10,408 nucleotides of DNA from an uncultured Acidobacteriota bacterium. Its GTDB lineage: Bacteria > Acidobacteriota > Vicinamibacteria > Vicinamibacterales > UBA8438. The notes beneath the pieces are model-generated. The model had not been told where the DNA came from and made no database searches. It worked only from the letters and a program-made list of their open reading frames with translations. Every line of letters starts with the position of its first letter. Position 1 is the first letter of the stretch. Location: NCBI GenBank assembly GCA_913043805.1, contig CAJWMX010000060.1:1-10408 (forward strand), given 5' to 3'. Of this stretch, positions 6,323 to 10,408 are shown one piece after another. The position numbers and the translations under genes are program-made.

Positions 6323-6358
6323 CCAAACGGTGGACAGGCGTCCACCCACCCAGTTCCT

Positions 6359-6364
6359 GGAGGG
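6359..6364 (+). promoter_or_regulatory. Ribosome binding site deciding the cytochrome start
   Basis: GGAGGG at 6359-6364 precedes ATG codons at 6369 (4 bases) and 6375 (10 bases). Either gives a normal signal peptide, whereas the upstream GTG at 6330 has no such site and would add a polar extension before the signal sequence. Confidence 0.65.
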
Positions 6365-6368
6365 CAAC

Positions 6369-7172
6369 ATGCGGATGCGGAGCCTGTGTGCGCTCGCGGC
6401 GCCGGCATTCCTGATCGCGTCACTGCTGGCGGTGGCCCCAGCCACCACCCACGCGCAGGAAAGCGAGAACCCTTACACCACCCGGCTCGATGTCCGGATG
6501 GGTCAGCGTCTCTATCAGCAGCAATGCGGCCGCTGTCACGGTCAGGATGGCGGTGGGGGCGAGCTGGGACCGGCCCTCGACGAAGGATTCCGCAACGCCA
6601 GCACTGACGCCGGGCTGTTCCGGATCGTGCGAGAAGGCATCCCGAACTCGCAGATGATCGGCATCAGTCGCAACGCCACCGATCAGTCGGTCTGGATGGT
6701 GGTCAGCTTCCTGAACTCGCTGAACAACACCGTCGACGTCGACCTGCCGGGGAACGCGAGCAACGGCCGGCAGCTGTTCACCGGGAAGGGCAACTGCTCC
6801 GGCTGCCACATGGTGAGTGGCGATGGGGGACGACGCGGTCCGGAACTGACCGCGATTGGCAGCCGCCGCGACCCCGATGAGCTACGGGCGTCGCTCACCG
6901 ATCCGAGTGAGGACGTCCCCCCGCGCTGGTGGACGGTACGCGTCACGCGCGAGGACGGATCCGTGGTCGAGGGGCTCCGGATGAACGAGGACACCTTCTC
7001 GCTCCGGATCATGGACGAGAACGAGGCGCTCTGGTCGTTCCTCAAGGGGAGCGTGCAATCGCATGAACGGATCAAGACCTCGATCATGCCGAGCGCCACC
7101 GACACGCTGACGGCCAGCGAGGTAGACGACCTGATCGCCTACCTCTTCTCGCTCAAGCGGGAGGACATCTAG
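6369..7172 (+). CDS. Exported diheme cytochrome c, electron partner of the PQQ dehydrogenase
   Basis: A signal peptide (basic start, hydrophobic 5-25, cleavage near T-H-A-Q) is followed by two c-type heme sites. C53-x-x-C-H57 has a likely Met96 ligand, and C143-x-x-C-H147 has a likely Met240 in S-I-M-P. The second domain is extended between heme site and Met, with W-W-T-V-R-V-T-R-E-D-G and L-T-A-S-E-V-D-D-L-I-A-Y-L. This resembles the heme-binding domain family (TIGR02603-like) common in Acidobacteria and Planctomycetes. The protein should sit in the periplasm and carry electrons toward the oxidase. It ends 2 bases before the PQQ dehydrogenase gene, whose ribosome site lies in its 3' end, so the two are surely co-transcribed. 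The exact ATG (6369 or 6375) is uncertain. Confidence 0.87.
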   Translation: MRMRSLCALAAPAFLIASLLAVAPATTHAQESENPYTTRLDVRMGQRLYQQQCGRCHGQDGGGGELGPALDEGFRNASTDAGLFRIVREGIPNSQMIGISRNATDQSVWMVVSFLNSLNNTVDVDLPGNASNGRQLFTGKGNCSGCHMVSGDGGRRGPELTAIGSRRDPDELRASLTDPSEDVPPRWWTVRVTREDGSVVEGLRMNEDTFSLRIMDENEALWSFLKGSVQSHERIKTSIMPSATDTLTASEVDDLIAYLFSLKREDI

Positions 7173-7174
7173 CC

Positions 7175-8812
7175 ATGCGACGACTCTCGATCCTGGTTGC
7201 TACCGCGACGCTGGTCGCCCTCCAGGTGCTGGCGCAGCCTGGCGGGGCCCCGTCGGCAGGTCCCGCGCTGACTCCGGTGACCTGGGAACGTCTGGTCAAC
7301 GCCGAAGATGAGCCGGAGAACTGGCTCATGTACTCCGGCACCCTCGACAGTCAGCGATTCAGCAGGCTGGACCAGGTCGACCGCACGAACGTTGGTGACC
7401 TGGAGCTCAAGTGGGCGTATCAGATCCCACAGCTGGACCGGTCAGAAACGGTCCCCATCGTGGTGGACGGCGTCATGTTCATCACCGAGGCGCCGAGCAA
7501 CGTCGTGGCAGTCGACGCCGCGACCGGCCGTCAGTTCTGGCGCTACAACCACCCGCTGCCCGACGACCTCCGAATCTGCTGCGGTCGCAACAACCGCGGC
7601 GTGGCGATTCTCGGCGAGACGCTCTACATGAGCACGCTCGACGCGAAGCTCGCGGCCATCGACGCGCGCAGCGGCAACCTCCTGTGGGCCTCTGAAGCGG
7701 CCGACTATCGCTCGGGCTACAGCAAGACCTCGGCGCCCCTGATCGTCAAGGACCAGGTCGTGACCGGCATCGCCGGCGGCGAGTATGGCATTCGGGGCTT
7801 CCTCGACTCCTATGACCCCGAGAACGGGGAACGGAACTGGCGGACCTACACCATCCCCGGCCCGGATCACCCCGACAGCCAGACGTGGGCAGGCGACTCC
7901 TGGCGGACGGGCGGTTCGCCAACCTGGCTCACCGGCTCGTACGACCCCGACCTCGACCTGATCTACTGGGGCACGGGTAACCCGGGTCCGGACTGGAACG
8001 GCGACGTCAGGATGGGCGACAACCTCTATTCCGACTCGGCACTCGCGTTGCGTGGAGACGGAGGCGGGATGGAGTGGTACTTCCAGTTCACCCCGCACGA
8101 TGTCCACGACTGGGACGCGATCCAGATTCCGATCCTCGCCGACCTCGAGTTCGAAGGCGAAGAGCGGAAAGTGATGATGTGGGCCAACCGCAACGCATTC
8201 TTCTACGTCTTCGACCGGGAGACCGGTGAGTTCCTGCTCGGCAAACCGTTCGCCAAGATGACCTGGGCCGAGCCCGAGCTCGACTCGAACGGGCGGCCCA
8301 TCAGGATCCCGAACATGGAACCGACCGCCCAGGGAGTGCTGGTCTCGCCACCGGTCGGTGGCGGCACGAACTGGTTCTCGCCCGCCTACAGCCCGCAGAC
8401 CGAGCTGTTCTACGTGCAGGCGTTCGACGGCGAGGCGATCTACTTCAAGCGGGACGAAGAGTATGTCGAAGGCGACCAGTTCACCGGCGGCGGGCAGCAG
8501 TACAACCTACCGATGGATGAGTATCAGAGCAGCATCCGCGCCATCGACCCGAAGACCGGCGACATCGCCTGGGACTACTGGATCCAGCCGCGCTCGACCG
8601 CGGGCATCATGACCACGGCGGGCGACCTCGTCTTCAGCGGCACCATCGACGGCTACTTTTTCGCGCTCGATGCCGAAACCGGGGAAGAGCTGTGGCACAT
8701 GAACGTCGGCCGCCGGGTGCATTCGGCGCCGATGTCCTATGCCGTGAACGGTCAGCAGTATGTGACCATCGCCGCAGGCAACGTGGTCTACACGTTCGGC
8801 CTGCGGGACTAG
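7175..8812 (+). CDS. PQQ-dependent alcohol dehydrogenase (quinoprotein), predicted lanthanide type
   Basis: This is a 545-residue exported eight-bladed quinoprotein with signal peptide 1-20. Blades carry the tryptophan-docking pattern D-x-x-T/S/N-G-x-x-x-W at 114-122, 163-171, 214-222, 458-466 and 499-507. Neighbouring Cys135-Cys136 match the disulfide over PQQ. The metal/catalytic set of methanol dehydrogenases is present: Glu203 (G-E-Y-G-I-R-G-F), Asn269 (G-T-G-N-P-G-P) and Asp312 (P-H-D-V-H-D-W-D). Asp314, two residues after the catalytic Asp, is the extra acidic ligand typical of lanthanide-dependent XoxF/PedH-type enzymes. There is no C-terminal cytochrome domain, so electrons must go to a separate cytochrome, probably the one encoded upstream. 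GGGAGGA at 7159-7165 is the ribosome site. The alcohol substrate cannot be told. Confidence 0.92.
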   Translation: MRRLSILVATATLVALQVLAQPGGAPSAGPALTPVTWERLVNAEDEPENWLMYSGTLDSQRFSRLDQVDRTNVGDLELKWAYQIPQLDRSETVPIVVDGVMFITEAPSNVVAVDAATGRQFWRYNHPLPDDLRICCGRNNRGVAILGETLYMSTLDAKLAAIDARSGNLLWASEAADYRSGYSKTSAPLIVKDQVVTGIAGGEYGIRGFLDSYDPENGERNWRTYTIPGPDHPDSQTWAGDSWRTGGSPTWLTGSYDPDLDLIYWGTGNPGPDWNGDVRMGDNLYSDSALALRGDGGGMEWYFQFTPHDVHDWDAIQIPILADLEFEGEERKVMMWANRNAFFYVFDRETGEFLLGKPFAKMTWAEPELDSNGRPIRIPNMEPTAQGVLVSPPVGGGTNWFSPAYSPQTELFYVQAFDGEAIYFKRDEEYVEGDQFTGGGQQYNLPMDEYQSSIRAIDPKTGDIAWDYWIQPRSTAGIMTTAGDLVFSGTIDGYFFALDAETGEELWHMNVGRRVHSAPMSYAVNGQQYVTIAAGNVVYTFGLRD

Positions 8813-8815
8813 CGC

Positions 8816-9136
8816 ATGCCGTTCTTCTCGTCGACCGATCTCGTCCGGAAGGAGCCGATGGAAGGCTTTGCCGGACGGTTCGCGACCGGGATCAACATGA
8901 CCTCGGTGACGTGGACGGTGACCGCCGGCGCCATTCTTCCCGAGCACTCCCATCCGCATGAGCAGGTGGCGCATATGCTCGAGGGCGAGTTCGAGTTGAC
9001 GATCGGGGACGAGACCGAGCGTCTGGGGCCTGGCACGGTCGCCTTCATACCGCCCAACGTGCCCCACTCGGGTCGGGCGATCACGGAGTGCCGCATCATC
9101 GACGTGTTTCACCCCGTGAGGGACGACTATCGATAG
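8816..9136 (+). CDS. Small cupin-domain protein
   Basis: The 106-residue single cupin has the metal motif H44-x-H46-x-H48 with Gln50 (P-E-H-S-H-P-H-E-Q), then L-E-G-E-F-E-L-T-I-G, and H84 in the second motif (P-P-N-V-P-H-S). The H-S-H-P-H-E-Q and P-P-N-V-P-H patterns recall KdgF-like cupins, which linearise unsaturated uronates, but cupins of this size have many roles and I do not assign a reaction. There is no signal peptide, so it should be cytoplasmic. The ATG is 3 bases after the dehydrogenase stop, implying the same transcript and possibly translational coupling. Its job beside an alcohol dehydrogenase is unknown. Confidence 0.85.
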   Translation: MPFFSSTDLVRKEPMEGFAGRFATGINMTSVTWTVTAGAILPEHSHPHEQVAHMLEGEFELTIGDETERLGPGTVAFIPPNVPHSGRAITECRIIDVFHPVRDDYR

Positions 9137-9164
9137 TGAGCCAACCAGGCTCCAGGCACGCGTA

Positions 9165-10061
9165 ATGCCCATCGCCGCGTTCCGTGATGGGATTCAACGG
9201 GTCATTCTGGCCCCGGTGGTCGTGGCCGGCGCCATCCTGGTCGCGTTTCTGACGGCGCTGCCGCTGGGCTGGCTCACCGGCCCGCCGGGCGCACGCGCTT
9301 CGTCGGATCCGTGGCTCGAGCTCCACGGCCTCGGGGCCGGGCTGCTGGCGTCTCGCGCCGGCGTCGCGGAGCTGCTGCTCTCCCTCGGCCCCCTCCTCGA
9401 CCCACTGACCCATCCCGCCGGACTGGCACTCCTGACACTCTACGGCGCCGGCTGGACCATCCTTTCAGGCGGCATCATTGACCGACTCGCCCGCGACCGA
9501 GCCACCTACGCCCCCGGCTTCTTCAGTGCATGCGGGCTGTTCGGAGTCCGCCTTCTGCGGCTCGGCACGTTGTCGTTGTTCCTGCACCTGGCGTGGCTTC
9601 GGCTACTGCCCGCGTCTGGGTTCGAGCGTGGCGCCGACCTCTGGCAAGTGGTCGCGAGCGGGTTGGGGTTGGCATCGGTCGGGCTGATTCTCGACTATGC
9701 GCGGGTGCGCGCAGTGGTCGAGGACCGTCGGAGCATGCTGGGAGCCGTACTCGCCGCGCTCCGCTTCATCAAGCGCCACCCGGCCGGCTGCGTGCTCCTC
9801 TACCTTCTCAACGGGTTGCTGGTGGTGGGCGTCATCACCCTCTGGGGTCTGGTGCCACCGCCCACGACCGCGACGCCGTCGCTCACGCTCTTCGGGCTCG
9901 TTGGGGTCTACTTGACGAGCAGGGTCGTGGCCCGTCTCCTGTTCTACGGCGTCGAGGTCGCCTACTTCCAGAGCCAGCTGGCCCACGCCGGGTATGTCGC
10001 CAGGCCCACGCCTCGATGGCCCGAGTCGGCATCGGTCGAGGCGCTGGCGCGCCTGCGCTGA
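9165..10061 (+). CDS. Multi-pass membrane protein of unknown function
   Basis: The 298-residue protein has about five or six hydrophobic segments, near 14-36, 83-103, 116-145, 160-178, 204-227 and 236-258. Soluble loops include I-I-D-R-L-A-R-D-R and V-V-E-D-R-R-S-M-L, which look conserved-type, plus a polar C-terminal tail. I recognise no enzymatic motif; similar hypothetical membrane proteins seem to occur in Acidobacteria, but I cannot name a family. The ATG at 9165 follows the cupin stop by 28 bases and lacks a good ribosome site. It could be the tail of the dehydrogenase operon or the head of the next unit with the DUF2339-like gene 25 bases downstream. Confidence 0.75.
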   Translation: MPIAAFRDGIQRVILAPVVVAGAILVAFLTALPLGWLTGPPGARASSDPWLELHGLGAGLLASRAGVAELLLSLGPLLDPLTHPAGLALLTLYGAGWTILSGGIIDRLARDRATYAPGFFSACGLFGVRLLRLGTLSLFLHLAWLRLLPASGFERGADLWQVVASGLGLASVGLILDYARVRAVVEDRRSMLGAVLAALRFIKRHPAGCVLLYLLNGLLVVGVITLWGLVPPPTTATPSLTLFGLVGVYLTSRVVARLLFYGVEVAYFQSQLAHAGYVARPTPRWPESASVEALARLR

Positions 10062-10071
10062 CTTCCCGTCT

Positions 10072-10081
10072 GGAGGAGGGG
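10072..10081 (+). promoter_or_regulatory. Strong ribosome binding site of the DUF2339-like gene
   Basis: GGAGGAGGGG at 10072-10081 ends 5 bases before the ATG at 10087. It is the best Shine-Dalgarno match in the window and fixes that start. Confidence 0.7.
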
Positions 10082-10086
10082 TGGAC

Positions 10087-10408
10087 ATGCTCGGAGGGCT
10101 CCTCGCCATCGCCGCGGCTCTGATACTGACCGTCGTCCTGCCCCTCCTGTCCTATCGCCGCGCCACGGCAGCTTTCCATGCCATCGAGCGGCTGCACAGA
10201 CGCCTGGACGCTCTCGAAGCGACCCTCGGTCGCTCGGAGCGCCGACCCGCGGCGATACCGGCCCCGAGCCCGCGAGACCACGCGGACGACGCCGACCGAA
10301 CAGTCGCTGAGCCAACGGCGGCGCCCCCCACCAGGCTCACACGATCGACCGATGCGCCCAGAGCGCTCGAGGCACGCATCGGCGGACGCTGGCTGCTCTA
10401 TCTCGGCG
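10087..10408 (+). CDS. DUF2339-type membrane protein, N-terminal part only
   Basis: The reading frame from the ATG at 10087 is open to the right edge (107 codons). It starts with one membrane helix (about 3-22, rich in Leu, Ala and Ile), then a short coiled-coil-like stretch (A-I-E-R-L-H-R-R-L-D-A-L-E), then a low-complexity Pro/Ala/Asp linker. It then enters L-E-A-R-I-G-G-R-W-L-L-Y-L-G, which matches the beginning of the membrane region of DUF2339 proteins (I-G-G-x-W-L-x-x-x-G). Those are very large many-helix membrane proteins of unknown function. It lies 25 bases after the preceding membrane gene on the same strand, so the two may be co-transcribed. The rest is outside the window. Confidence 0.75.
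   Translation, partial: MLGGLLAIAAALILTVVLPLLSYRRATAAFHAIERLHRRLDALEATLGRSERRPAAIPAPSPRDHADDADRTVAEPTAAPPTRLTRSTDAPRALEARIGGRWLLYLG

Noticed and set aside
5640..6326. A 228-codon minus-strand frame opposite accDA
   Set aside because: Low-complexity His/Arg/Asp-rich product opposite conserved AccA motifs; an antisense shadow.
7442..8107. A 221-codon minus-strand frame opposite the PQQ dehydrogenase, and a similar one at 8507-9172
   Set aside because: No domain features; the plus strand has catalytic motifs throughout.

Overview
The window reads as chromosome of a GC-rich, respiring, soil-type bacterium, most likely an acidobacterium and plausibly class Vicinamibacteria. This placement is inferred from several features: a serine/threonine kinase fused to a TolB/WD40-like propeller, a PQQ dehydrogenase paired with a diheme cytochrome, a COX15/CtaA heme A synthase of the type seen in that phylum, and strong G/C preference at third codon positions. 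No rRNA, tRNA, CRISPR array, transposase or phage gene was seen.

Left part (1-4077). A minus-strand aminoglycoside-phosphotransferase-like gene runs off the left edge and carries a frameshift near 150-160. It diverges from a plus-strand heme A synthase (ctaA) across a short spacer packed with perfect inverted repeats. Downstream lies a kinase/propeller gene that looks decayed. It keeps the kinase N-lobe, catalytic loop and DFG, but the C-lobe and membrane anchor are missing, and a second frameshift near 3860-3875 puts its conserved C-terminal tail (to 4077) out of frame.

Middle (4151-6302). A two-helix YggT protein is apparently read from a leaderless transcript. It is followed by a 220-nt spacer and then a fused acetyl-CoA carboxylase carboxyltransferase (AccD-AccA in one chain). 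The spacer contains a large, nearly perfect stem-loop (4464-4561). This overlaps a second stem (4449-4478) that cannot form at the same time, and a -10-like box sits just upstream. It is the strongest unexplained signal in the window and could be a structured, possibly switching, leader of the fatty-acid synthesis gene.

Right part (6369-10408). A tight cluster encodes an exported diheme cytochrome c, an exported PQQ-dependent alcohol dehydrogenase with the extra Asp associated with lanthanide use, and a small cupin. Then come a multi-pass membrane protein of unknown function and the start of a DUF2339-type membrane protein cut by the right edge. The first two form a plausible periplasmic alcohol-oxidation module: the dehydrogenase passes electrons to the cytochrome, which can feed a terminal oxidase, and heme A from CtaA serves aa3-type oxidases. 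The link between ctaA and this module is inference; they are not in one operon.
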